Shown here: positions 36,827 through 46,437 of the stretch, piece by piece
Layout: the number at the start of each line of letters is the position of its first letter
Position numbering within the stretch: position 1 is the stretch's first letter
Assembly: GCA_029259775.1 (NCBI GenBank)
Contig: JAJDEN010000005.1
Span: 62,001 to 126,000 of the forward strand
Direction: 5' to 3'
Length of the DNA stretch: 64,000 bases
Origin: Planctomycetota bacterium
Lineage (GTDB): Bacteria; Planctomycetota; PLA2; JAEUHO01
The notes under the pieces: generated by a model
What the model was told of the DNA's origin: nothing
What the model saw: only the letters and a program-made list of their open reading frames with translations
Databases searched by the model: none
Position numbers and translations under genes: made by a program

Positions 36827-37714
36827 CTACTTGCCGGCGGGCGCGTCGCCCAGGTCGTTGCCGTCCGCGCCTTCGTCAGCGTCGGGAGCCGCGTCGCCGT
36901 CATCCGGAGACTCGTCAGAGGGAGCGTCGTCAGAGGGAGCGTCGTCGCCATTCTCGGACGGCACGTCGCAGGCGTCGTTCTTGCGCCAGACCCACTTGGC
37001 GGGCGCCGTGCAGCGCTTCCTCGTGACCATCTTGTAGGTGGCCTCGACGGGCGTGCACTTCCACTCGCCCGGCTTGACCATGACCTTCTCCGTGACCGTC
37101 TTGTAGGTCGGGGGAATGGTCTCGGTGCGGCAGGTCGCGGCCTTGATCAGGACGCGGCGCTCGACATCCCGGAACTGGGCGGGAATCTCGACGAGCTTCC
37201 AGCAGTCGCCCTGCTTCTCGCCCTCCTGGAGATCACCTGACTCGCAGGGGATCTTCTTCCAGACGGTGCGGGCCGGGCACGTCTGCACGCGATCGGACTC
37301 CGTGCCGTACTCGGCGGGCGTGTTGATCTTCCTCGAGCGAGCGGGGCTGCTGCAGACCTTGCGCTCCTGCTCCTCGTAGACCGGCTCGATCCACTGACGG
37401 TTCGTCGAAGCGGGCGTCACCAAGACGCGCTCCTCGTACTCCTCGAACTGGGCGGGCACCTGGACGCGGCACCAGGCCTCACCGGCCTGGGCAGCTTCGG
37501 GCAGACCGTTCGGCCGCGGCGCGTCGGCCTTGGCGCACGGGTCGCAGGGCGAGGGTGCATCGCACGGCGACGGGGTGTCACAGGGCGAGAGATCGATATC
37601 GATGTTGCACGGGTTCAGATCGATGTTGCACGGATTGAGATCCACGCCACAGCAACCGGCCAGTGAAACGATGAGCGCCACGGCGCTCAGTGTGATGGTG
37701 ACTCGACGAGTCAT
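36827..37714 (-). CDS. Cys-rich repeat lipoprotein, paralogue of 26972..28054, with acidic C-terminal tail
   Basis: Start MTRRVTITLSAVALIVSLAGCCGVDL (lipobox LAGC); repeats PAQFRDVERRVLIKAATCRTETI, PPTYKTVTEKVMVKPGEWKCTPV, EATYKMVTRKRCTAPAKWVWRKND; tail DDAPSDDAPSDESPDDGDAAPDADEG. Confidence 0.85.
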   Translation of the reverse strand: MTRRVTITLSAVALIVSLAGCCGVDLNPCNIDLNPCNIDIDLSPCDTPSPCDAPSPCDPCAKADAPRPNGLPEAAQAGEAWCRVQVPAQFEEYEERVLVTPASTNRQWIEPVYEEQERKVCSSPARSRKINTPAEYGTESDRVQTCPARTVWKKIPCESGDLQEGEKQGDCWKLVEIPAQFRDVERRVLIKAATCRTETIPPTYKTVTEKVMVKPGEWKCTPVEATYKMVTRKRCTAPAKWVWRKNDACDVPSENGDDAPSDDAPSDESPDDGDAAPDADEGADGNDLGDAPAGK

Positions 37715-37820
37715 CTGTCTACCCTCCCGGAGGTTGGAACAGTCCGCAGTCCCGCGTCCCGGCAGGCAGGACGGTGGACCACGTGATGCTTTGAGAACTG
37801 GCGACGAGTCTACCGAGTCG

Positions 37821-37846
37821 GCATTGCCGCTTGTTCTCTTTTTCTT
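37821..37846 (-). promoter_or_regulatory. AT-rich shared upstream element (GAAAAAGAGAACAAGCGGCAATGCC)
   Basis: Minus-strand copy about 120-130 bp upstream of the repeat lipoprotein start at 37714. Confidence 0.4.
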
Positions 37847-38062
37847 GATCGACGTAGTTCGGATCTCGGCCCGAACGACCACGCAACCCGAATGGTGCGC
37901 GTCTGCGCGCAGAATCGGCGCCCACGGGGTGCTACTTGACCTCGGGTCCGATTCGTTCTGTCACTGTTCGGTCATTCCGGGCCACCCTCCGAGTCCCCCT
38001 TGCTCGCCCCGACCGAGCCCCGGGTACGCTGACCCGCCGTAGGGCTGCGGAGCAAGAAACAC

Positions 38063-38338
38063 ATGGATCAGGTTGCGCTTCGCCTGGAGGGCAACGCGGG
38101 TTGGACGTACCTCGGCGGGAACGACGAGGCGCGCAAGCCTCTCGAGGTCATCCTCCGCGCTTTCGACTGCGATGTCGAGTTCGCGGTGGGCGAGGCCGGT
38201 CCCGCCGGGAGCGGGGACACAGGCGTCCCGATGGGCGAGCCCGTGACCGTGCCTGTAGGTGAGGGGCGCCGCCTGGCGGGCAAACACTTCTTCGCCCGCG
38301 CCGCGAGTTCGTGCCGCGTCAGCTACCGCGGGATCTGA
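38063..38338 (+). CDS. Small conserved-looking hypothetical protein (91 aa)
   Basis: MDQVALRLEGNAGWTYLGGNDEARKPLEVILRAFDCDVEFAVGEAG...LAGKHFFARAASSCRVSYRGI; stops 1 bp before the TolC-like start; coherent composition. Confidence 0.6.
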   Translation: MDQVALRLEGNAGWTYLGGNDEARKPLEVILRAFDCDVEFAVGEAGPAGSGDTGVPMGEPVTVPVGEGRRLAGKHFFARAASSCRVSYRGI

Positions 38339-38339
38339 C

Positions 38340-40292
38340 ATGCACCGTCTGGCGCCGATCCTGTTGCTCTTGCTGACCGCCGCGCTCACGGCCCCCGCCT
38401 GCCAGCGCTTCACCAAGGAGGGCGCGGACGAAGAGGTCTACGGCCTCCTCGGTGCGCGCCGAGCCGAGGTCGAGCAGCTTCAAGGCACCCTCGACATCGA
38501 ATCGCGCGAGCGCCTGGCCCATGCGCTGCGCGACCGGACGACCTTCCAGATCACCCTGCGGGACGCCTTGGAACTCGGCACGGTCGGCTCCCGCGACTAC
38601 CGCCGCCAGCGCGAGGTCGTCTACCTCGCCGCGCTCGATCTCACGCGCGCCCTGAACGAGTTCAACCCCCTGTGGAACGCTGACGGCAGCGTGGACTACC
38701 GCGTGGATGAGGACGGCTCGCAGATCGACGCGGACTTCGGCGTAACGCTGCGGCGCGCGTTCCAGCGCGGCGGTGGACTCGTCGTGAGCCTCACGAACAG
38801 CTTCCTGCGGGATCTCACCGGCAATCCGCTCCGCACGGCGCAGAGTGTCCTGACTGCCGACGTCGTGCTCCCGTTGCTGCGTGGCTCGGGCGAGCTCGTG
38901 GCGCGCGAGAACCTGACGCAGGCCGAGCGCAACGTCCTCTACAGCTTGCGTTCCTACGCGCGCTTTCAGCAGGAGTTCACCGTCGACATCGCGACGCGCT
39001 TCTACCGCGCCCTGCAGTCGCGCGACGGCTGGAAGAACGCCGAGTCGCGCTACGACAACTTGAAGCTGCTCGTCGCGGAGCAAAGCGAAAAGGCGAACGC
39101 GGGGCGCCTGCCCAAGTTCCAGGTCGACCAGGTCGAACAGGACCTGCTCGAGTCCGACGACGCGCGCCAACGCGCGCGCAACCAGTACGAGACGTCCGTG
39201 GACAGGCTCAAGCTCGACCTGGGCATTCCCGTCGGCGTCGACGTGAAGCTCGACGACAGCGACCTGGACGCGCTTCGCAAGGCCGGGCCCCAGGCGGTCG
39301 AGCAGACGCGGGCCGAAGGGCTGCGCCTCGCGGCGCTGCGGCGCCTGGATCTGCGTTCGGAGTTCGACCGTGAGGTCGACGCGAGGCGGCGTGTGCTGGT
39401 GTCCCGCGACGCGCTGCGTGCCGGCATCGATCTCCGGGTCGGCGGCGATCTCCGTACGCCTGGCGAGCAGCCGCTCGACTTCGGGAGTGCGGATGCGTCT
39501 GGCAACCTGGGGCTCGACATCGACCTGCCGCTCGAGCGAACGAACGAGCGCAACGCCTATCGCCGAGCCTTGATCGACGCCGGCCGCGCCAAGCGTGACC
39601 GCGAGCGCTTCGAGGACACCGTGGCCTTCGAAGTGCGTGACGCCTACCGGACCCTGGCCCAGGCCGCTCGGAGCTACGAGATCCAGGAAGTCAGCCTCAA
39701 GCTCGCCGAGCGGCGCGTGGAGAGCACGCAGCTGCTCCTGGAGTTGGGCACGGCCCAGACGCGGGATCGGCTCGAGGCCGAAGACGCCCTCGTGCGAGCG
39801 CGCAATGCGCTGACCGCCTCCCTCGTCGATCACGCCCTGGCGCGGCTGGGGCTGGAGCGCGACGTGGGCATCCTCCGCGTCGACGCCCAGGGCATGTGGC
39901 ATGCCGTCCCCAAGGACGGCACCGCCCCTTCGAGCGCCGAGACAGCCGGAACACCGACCCCCCGCGCCGTCGTCCAACCGACGGTGGACGCGGGCCTCCC
40001 GGCCCCTCTCGTCCGCGGGGCAGGGCGTCCTGTCAGCCGGAATGGCCGGGCGAGCGGAGCGGCCCAGGCCCCCGCTCGAGCCATGACCTCTCCCCCGCCT
40101 GCCGTGCTGGCGCCCGCCCGGAAGATCCCCGCTGTGAAGATCCCGCCCCGCATCGCCCGGCCGCGAACGGCCGACGACGGGAACCTGCCTCCGCCGCAGG
40201 TCATCCCACGCCGGTCCGGTACGGTAGGCCCTGCCGCAGAGGGCAACAGCACAGGAAGCAGCAACACAGGAAGCAGCAACTCAGGAAGATGA
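38340..40292 (+). CDS. TolC family outer-membrane efflux protein
   Basis: Lipoprotein-type signal MHRLAPILLLLLTAALTAPAC; long alternating helical repeats with paired OEP-like halves; Pro/Ser/Asn-rich C-terminal tail. Confidence 0.88.
   Translation: MHRLAPILLLLLTAALTAPACQRFTKEGADEEVYGLLGARRAEVEQLQGTLDIESRERLAHALRDRTTFQITLRDALELGTVGSRDYRRQREVVYLAALDLTRALNEFNPLWNADGSVDYRVDEDGSQIDADFGVTLRRAFQRGGGLVVSLTNSFLRDLTGNPLRTAQSVLTADVVLPLLRGSGELVARENLTQAERNVLYSLRSYARFQQEFTVDIATRFYRALQSRDGWKNAESRYDNLKLLVAEQSEKANAGRLPKFQVDQVEQDLLESDDARQRARNQYETSVDRLKLDLGIPVGVDVKLDDSDLDALRKAGPQAVEQTRAEGLRLAALRRLDLRSEFDREVDARRRVLVSRDALRAGIDLRVGGDLRTPGEQPLDFGSADASGNLGLDIDLPLERTNERNAYRRALIDAGRAKRDRERFEDTVAFEVRDAYRTLAQAARSYEIQEVSLKLAERRVESTQLLLELGTAQTRDRLEAEDALVRARNALTASLVDHALARLGLERDVGILRVDAQGMWHAVPKDGTAPSSAETAGTPTPRAVVQPTVDAGLPAPLVRGAGRPVSRNGRASGAAQAPARAMTSPPPAVLAPARKIPAVKIPPRIARPRTADDGNLPPPQVIPRRSGTVGPAAEGNSTGSSNTGSSNSGR
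40251..40288 (+). repeat. 15-bp tandem repeat (acaggaagcagcaac x2 + partial) at the TolC/MacA junction
   Basis: 40251-40265 and 40266-40280 are identical; partial tcaggaag at 40281-40288 abuts the downstream ATG. Confidence 0.9.
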
Positions 40293-42220
40293 TCATCGCC
40301 TCCCCCATCCACCGACGCGGCCGCGCACGTGGCAACGCCCGCTTCGCCGTGACCACGATCCTCGTCCTGGGCCTGGTGCTCGCGGCCATCTGGTACGGCT
40401 TCTTCCGTAGCGACACGGACTCGAGCGCCGACGTCCCTCTGACCGCGCCTCTCTCGCGCGGGCCGCTGCGCGTGACCGTCAGCGAGTCGGGCAACCTCGA
40501 GTCGCTGCAGTCCAACAACATCGTCAACACCGTCGAAGGACGGACGACGATCGACTACATCATCCCCGAGGGCACCATCCTGACGCCGAAGGACGTGCTC
40601 GACGGCACCGTGCTCGTGCGCTTGAACGGCGCGGCGCTCGAGGAGAAGCGCGTGCGTCAGGAGATCGAGGTCTCGGGCGCCCGGGACTCCCAAGCCAATG
40701 CACAGACGGGACTCGAAATCCAGCTGCAGCAGAACGCCTCCGACCTGCGCAAAGCCGACCTCGACGTCCGTTTTGCCAAGCTCGATCTCGAGCGCTACGT
40801 GGGCAAGCCGTTTGCCAGGCAGTTGCTCACAGCGTACGGACCGGCGGCCACCTCCACGCAGCCGACATCGAACGAAGGTGGCGTGCCCGCCGCCGGCCAT
40901 GGCGGCAGCCTCGAGGCGACGAAGCTGCGGCGTCTCATTTCACGGCTGCTCGACTCCGAGGCGCTCGAGGGCGAAGCCCTGCAGCGCATCCGCGGCCTGA
41001 AAAGCGACATTCAACTGGCCGACGAAGAGCACCGCCGTTCCTCCGAGAAGGTGAAGCACTCCGTCCGCCTCGAGGCGAAGGGCTACGTCAGCCGGGAGGA
41101 CCTCGAGGCCGACAAGCTCGCGCTCGAACGCCGGGAAATCGAGAAGCAGCGCACACGCACGGCGCGCGACCAGTTCGTGGCCTACGACTTCCCCAAGGAG
41201 CTCGAGAAGCTCATCTCGGGCGTGGTCGAAGCCAAGGATCGCCGCTCGCGCGTTGCCAAGAAGGCCAAGGCCAACGAAGCGCAGAAGCGCTCGGCCGTGC
41301 GCTCGCGCGAGAAGCAGTTGGAGCTCAAGAAGCTGCGCCTCGACGGTCTCGTCGAACAGGAGCGCGGCCTCGTCATCACGGCCACCGTGCCAGGGCTTGT
41401 CGTCTACTCCTCCAGCGGCTCGGGCCATCGACGCCGCAACGACGAGCGCATCGACGAGGGCTCGTCCGTCCGCCAGGGGCAGACGCTCATCAAGATCCCC
41501 GACCCGAACAGCCTCGGTGTCATCACCAAGGTGCACGAGAGTGCGATCCGCAACCTCAAGGAGGGTCAGGAGGCCCACGTCGAGGTGGACGCCCTGCCCG
41601 GCTCGCGCCTCCCGGCTCGCGTGGACCTCGTCAAGCGCATGCCCGACGCGGCATCGTGGTGGGACAACCCTGATCTGAAGGTCTATCACACCGAACTGCA
41701 GCTCCTCGGCGGCCACCCCACGCTCAAGCCCGGCATGAGCGCGCAGGTCGAGATCCTCGTCACGACCCTCGAGGACGTGATCGCGGTGCCTGTCCAGTCT
41801 GTTGCGGGCACCGCGGACAAGCCCGCCGTCTTCGTCTGGTCGCCGGACGGGGTCGAGCGGCGCGAGGTCGTTCTTGGCATGGCCTCGGAGCACTACATCG
41901 AGATCCAGTCGGGCGTGAACGTCGGTGAGCGACTCCTGCTCGACCCCCCGCGCGAAGAGCGCAAGGCAAGCGGCGAGCCCGAGAACGGGCGTGACGCCGA
42001 GAGCGAGACGGGCAGCTCGGCCGCGTCCAAGAAGAAGGGTAGGCCTTCCTCCACGGGCACGTCGGACGCGAAGAAGCGCGGCGGCGATGCGTCCAAGCGG
42101 CGCAGCAAGGGGACGTCCAAGAAGGGCTCAGCGAACGGCAGCTACACCGGCAAGCGAGGAGCCAAGGGCGCCCCCGCCGGCGGGACGAGCAAGAACGGGA
42201 GCCGCGGCAACGACCAATGA
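40289..42220 (+). CDS. Efflux RND/MacA-type periplasmic adaptor (HlyD family) with basic low-complexity tail
   Basis: Start MIIASPIHRRGRARGNARFAVTTILVLGLVLAAIWYGFF overlaps the TolC stop; long coiled coil; VQSVAGTADKPAVFVWSPDGVERREVVLGMASEHYIEIQSGVNVGERLLLDPP; Lys/Ser/Gly-rich tail. Confidence 0.88.
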   Translation: MIIASPIHRRGRARGNARFAVTTILVLGLVLAAIWYGFFRSDTDSSADVPLTAPLSRGPLRVTVSESGNLESLQSNNIVNTVEGRTTIDYIIPEGTILTPKDVLDGTVLVRLNGAALEEKRVRQEIEVSGARDSQANAQTGLEIQLQQNASDLRKADLDVRFAKLDLERYVGKPFARQLLTAYGPAATSTQPTSNEGGVPAAGHGGSLEATKLRRLISRLLDSEALEGEALQRIRGLKSDIQLADEEHRRSSEKVKHSVRLEAKGYVSREDLEADKLALERREIEKQRTRTARDQFVAYDFPKELEKLISGVVEAKDRRSRVAKKAKANEAQKRSAVRSREKQLELKKLRLDGLVEQERGLVITATVPGLVVYSSSGSGHRRRNDERIDEGSSVRQGQTLIKIPDPNSLGVITKVHESAIRNLKEGQEAHVEVDALPGSRLPARVDLVKRMPDAASWWDNPDLKVYHTELQLLGGHPTLKPGMSAQVEILVTTLEDVIAVPVQSVAGTADKPAVFVWSPDGVERREVVLGMASEHYIEIQSGVNVGERLLLDPPREERKASGEPENGRDAESETGSSAASKKKGRPSSTGTSDAKKRGGDASKRRSKGTSKKGSANGSYTGKRGAKGAPAGGTSKNGSRGNDQ

Positions 42221-42933
42221 CAGCGGTTGCCGAGCTACGGGGCGCCTCGCGCGTCTACCAGATGGGCAGCACGGAGGTGCGCGCTCTTGACCACGTGGAT
42301 CTCGTCTTCCAGCAAGGCGAGTACGCCGCGATCATGGGCGCATCGGGTTCCGGGAAGAGCACCATGCTCAACATCCTGGGTTGCCTGGACCGGCCCACGG
42401 CGGGTCAATACCTGCTCGGTGGGCGTGACGTATCGGGCCTGGACGACGACGAACTCTCGCGGGAGCGCAACGAGCGCCTGGGGTTCGTCTTCCAGGCCTA
42501 CAACCTGATCCCCCACCTGACCGTGCTCGAGAACATCGAAGTGCCGATGGAGTACGCCGAAGTGGCGCACGCCGTGGCGCGTGAACGCGCCACGAGCCTC
42601 GCCGTGCGCATGGGCCTGGGCGATCGCCTCCATCACCGGCCCACCGAGCTCTCCGGCGGCCAGCAGCAGCGTGTGGCCATCGCCCGCTCGCTCGCCAACG
42701 ACCCCATGGTCCTCCTGGCCGACGAGCCGACAGGCAACCTGGACTCCAAGACGGGCGCCGAGATCCTCGGCCTGTTGGACGAGCTCAATGACGCCGGCCG
42801 AACCCTCATCGTGGTGACGCACGATCCGCTGGTCGCCGCCCGGGCGCATCGCACCGTGACGATGCACGACGGCAAGATCGCGCGCGTCGAACTCCGCGCC
42901 GGCAACGCCCCCGCCGGAGGGGGCCCGGCATGA
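42217..42933 (+). CDS. ABC transporter ATP-binding protein (MacB/LolD type)
   Basis: [65 protein letters not shown]. Confidence 0.97.
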   Translation: MTAVAELRGASRVYQMGSTEVRALDHVDLVFQQGEYAAIMGASGSGKSTMLNILGCLDRPTAGQYLLGGRDVSGLDDDELSRERNERLGFVFQAYNLIPHLTVLENIEVPMEYAEVAHAVARERATSLAVRMGLGDRLHHRPTELSGGQQQRVAIARSLANDPMVLLADEPTGNLDSKTGAEILGLLDELNDAGRTLIVVTHDPLVAARAHRTVTMHDGKIARVELRAGNAPAGGGPA

Positions 42934-42943
42934 GGTGGCTCGC

Positions 42944-44218
<1,275 letters not shown>

Positions 44219-44220
44219 CC

Positions 44221-44685
44221 TCAGTCGTCGGGCACGGCGTGGACCCGGACGCGCGCCGTGGGCGGCGCGCCCTCGTGCGCCATGGCCATGGGAACGGGCT
44301 CGATCCGCAGGACGTAGGCACCCTCACGTGCAAGCACCAGCCGCCGCGCCAGGAGCCCCGCCGCCGGCACCGTGATGACGTGCTCCGGCTCACCGGGTTC
44401 GTAGACCGGCTCAGGTCGCATCGCGACGAAGACGGGGCTGATGCTGACGTGGACCTCCTGAGTGCCGCCCTCCGGCAGGTCGATCGTGAGCACGACCGGA
44501 CCGCCCGAGCGGCTCGTGAAGGCATACGTCGTACCCTCCGACCGAAGGCGCAGATCGGCGTCCAGCAAGACGATCTCGGCCGGGGCTGGCGAAGCCCCCA
44601 GCTTGCCCCAGATCGATGCGCCAATGGCTCCGAACATCAGCCCGATCGCCAGCCCCAGGAAGATCAGCTTGCCGTGAACCGTCAT
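44221..44685 (-). CDS. Hypothetical membrane-anchored protein
   Basis: MTVHGKLIFLGLAIGLMFGAIGASIWGKLG then a ~120-aa beta-rich domain; convergent with the permease gene. Confidence 0.6.
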   Translation of the reverse strand: MTVHGKLIFLGLAIGLMFGAIGASIWGKLGASPAPAEIVLLDADLRLRSEGTTYAFTSRSGGPVVLTIDLPEGGTQEVHVSISPVFVAMRPEPVYEPGEPEHVITVPAAGLLARRLVLAREGAYVLRIEPVPMAMAHEGAPPTARVRVHAVPDD

Positions 44686-44713
44686 ATGCCTCCGTCTCGG
44701 CGTGAGCAACGCG

Positions 44714-46411
44714 TCACTTCGGCAACGTAATCCAGAGCAGCAGCAGATCGCGTGTGGTCGGTCCCCGTCCGAGGATCGAGCGATCGAAGCGGAACGTCAG
44801 GATCGGCTTGCGCGCCAGTTCGTTGAAGGTCGCGCCCGGCAGCTCGTGCTTCAGACCGCGACGCGGCGCTCCGTCACGCTTGCCGGGCGCATCGAAGCGG
44901 TGCTGCGGGACCAGGACGAATGCCGTCTTCGCCTCGCCCATGGCGGCGCGCAACTCCTCCGCGCTCGCTGCCTTGGCCGTGCGGCGTCCGAGATAGAAGT
45001 TCATGCTGTGGATCGAGACGCGGTAGATGACCACCGGCTCAGGTTGCGTCTTGTCCTGGCGGAGCGCCACGTGGGCCGCGAAGAGGGGCACGGGCCGGAA
45101 ACGGGCCAGCGCGGGGAACGACAGGGCTACGGACGCTTGGACGCAGAGCACCAGCGCCATGGCCCCCACCGTCACGTGCCGGCCTGCGCCCTTCCACCCC
45201 GCCACGAGGAACGGCACCGCGAAGAGGGCGAAGATGCCCAACGGCCACCAGATCTCGGGCCTCAGGCGCGGCTCGTTCTTGCCGAGCAGAAAGAGCATCA
45301 GCGCGCCACCGACGCAGCCGACGAAGCAGCCAAACGCTGCGAGCTGCACGCCCTTGCGATGCGCCCCGGCCCACACCGCCTGGACGAGCGGGGCGATCGC
45401 CACGGCGATGAACGGGTAGATTGGCAGCATGTAGACGTTGCGCTTGCCGACGGAGAGGGAGAAGAAGGCGATCGTCCAGAGGATCACGGCCCAGGGGAGC
45501 AGCGCTTCCGGCCGGCGGTCCTTCGCCCGCCACGCGAGCCAGCCCGCAAACGGCAGGACCGTGATCCACGGCTGCGCGTCCCCGACCAGCACGCGCACGT
45601 AGAACAGCGGACCGCGCTCGCCGATGTCGCCCATCACACGCCGGAACGTGTAGTGGCCGAAATGCTTCTCGAAGAACAGGTCCTCGAAGCGGATGCCCAT
45701 GTAGACGAACCACGGCGCGCCGAGGAGGACGATCCAGAGCAAGGATCGCCAGGGTTTGAGCTCCGCCCAGCGACCGCGCGGTCGTCCCAGCAGCCATGCG
45801 AAGAACAACGCGCCCGCGTAGAGCACGAGGATCACGGGGCCCTTGGCGACCCAGCCGAACCCGATCAGCGCATGGCCGAGGAACATGGAGCGGCACTTGA
45901 TCTGGCCCCCGACGCTGGGCAGCGCCAACGCGAAGCCCCAGGTGAGCAGCGCCGTCATGTAGACGTCGCCGGAGAGCTGCCGGCTGAACAACCAGAACTT
46001 CGGTGTCGCCGCGAGCACGATCGCGGCCCACATGCCGATGCGGCGTCCCCCCAGCGACCGCCCGAGGCGAAAGGTCGCCAGCAGGATCAACAGGGCGGCG
46101 ATCGCCATCGGCAGCCGCTCGGACCAAGCGCTCACGCCGAAGACCACGTAGAAGGGCACGGTCACCCAGGTCGACAGCGGCGGGTGCGCCCAATACGTCT
46201 CGCCGTTCCACGTGGGGGCGAAGAAGTCACCCTCGTCCCACTCGAGCACCTCCTTGGGCGGCTCGGCATACAGCGGCTCGTTCGCATCCCAGAGCGGAGG
46301 CGTGCCCAGGTTCATGAAGTAGGGCAGCGCGACCAGAGCCAGGATCAGGACCAGCAGGCCCCGGGACGGACGTGAATCGTCGAACGTCGTGACCTGCACG
46401 CTGCCTCGCAC
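44714..46411 (-). CDS. Glycosyltransferase family 39 (ArnT/PMT-like) membrane protein
   Basis: DANEPLYAEPPKEVLEWDEGDFFAPTWNGETYWAHPPLSTWV motif followed by multiple TM helices. Confidence 0.9.
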   Translation of the reverse strand: MRGSVQVTTFDDSRPSRGLLVLILALVALPYFMNLGTPPLWDANEPLYAEPPKEVLEWDEGDFFAPTWNGETYWAHPPLSTWVTVPFYVVFGVSAWSERLPMAIAALLILLATFRLGRSLGGRRIGMWAAIVLAATPKFWLFSRQLSGDVYMTALLTWGFALALPSVGGQIKCRSMFLGHALIGFGWVAKGPVILVLYAGALFFAWLLGRPRGRWAELKPWRSLLWIVLLGAPWFVYMGIRFEDLFFEKHFGHYTFRRVMGDIGERGPLFYVRVLVGDAQPWITVLPFAGWLAWRAKDRRPEALLPWAVILWTIAFFSLSVGKRNVYMLPIYPFIAVAIAPLVQAVWAGAHRKGVQLAAFGCFVGCVGGALMLFLLGKNEPRLRPEIWWPLGIFALFAVPFLVAGWKGAGRHVTVGAMALVLCVQASVALSFPALARFRPVPLFAAHVALRQDKTQPEPVVIYRVSIHSMNFYLGRRTAKAASAEELRAAMGEAKTAFVLVPQHRFDAPGKRDGAPRRGLKHELPGATFNELARKPILTFRFDRSILGRGPTTRDLLLLWITLPK

Positions 46412-46437
46412 CCTCGTGGACCAACCCCGGCGTGAGT

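Noticed and set aside
32384-37240. 1618-aa plus-strand ORF spanning three genes
   Set aside because: Runs antisense across M48 protease, transketolase and cyclase-like genes and their intergenic spaces; Arg/His/Gly-rich composition and no domains. High-GC artefact.
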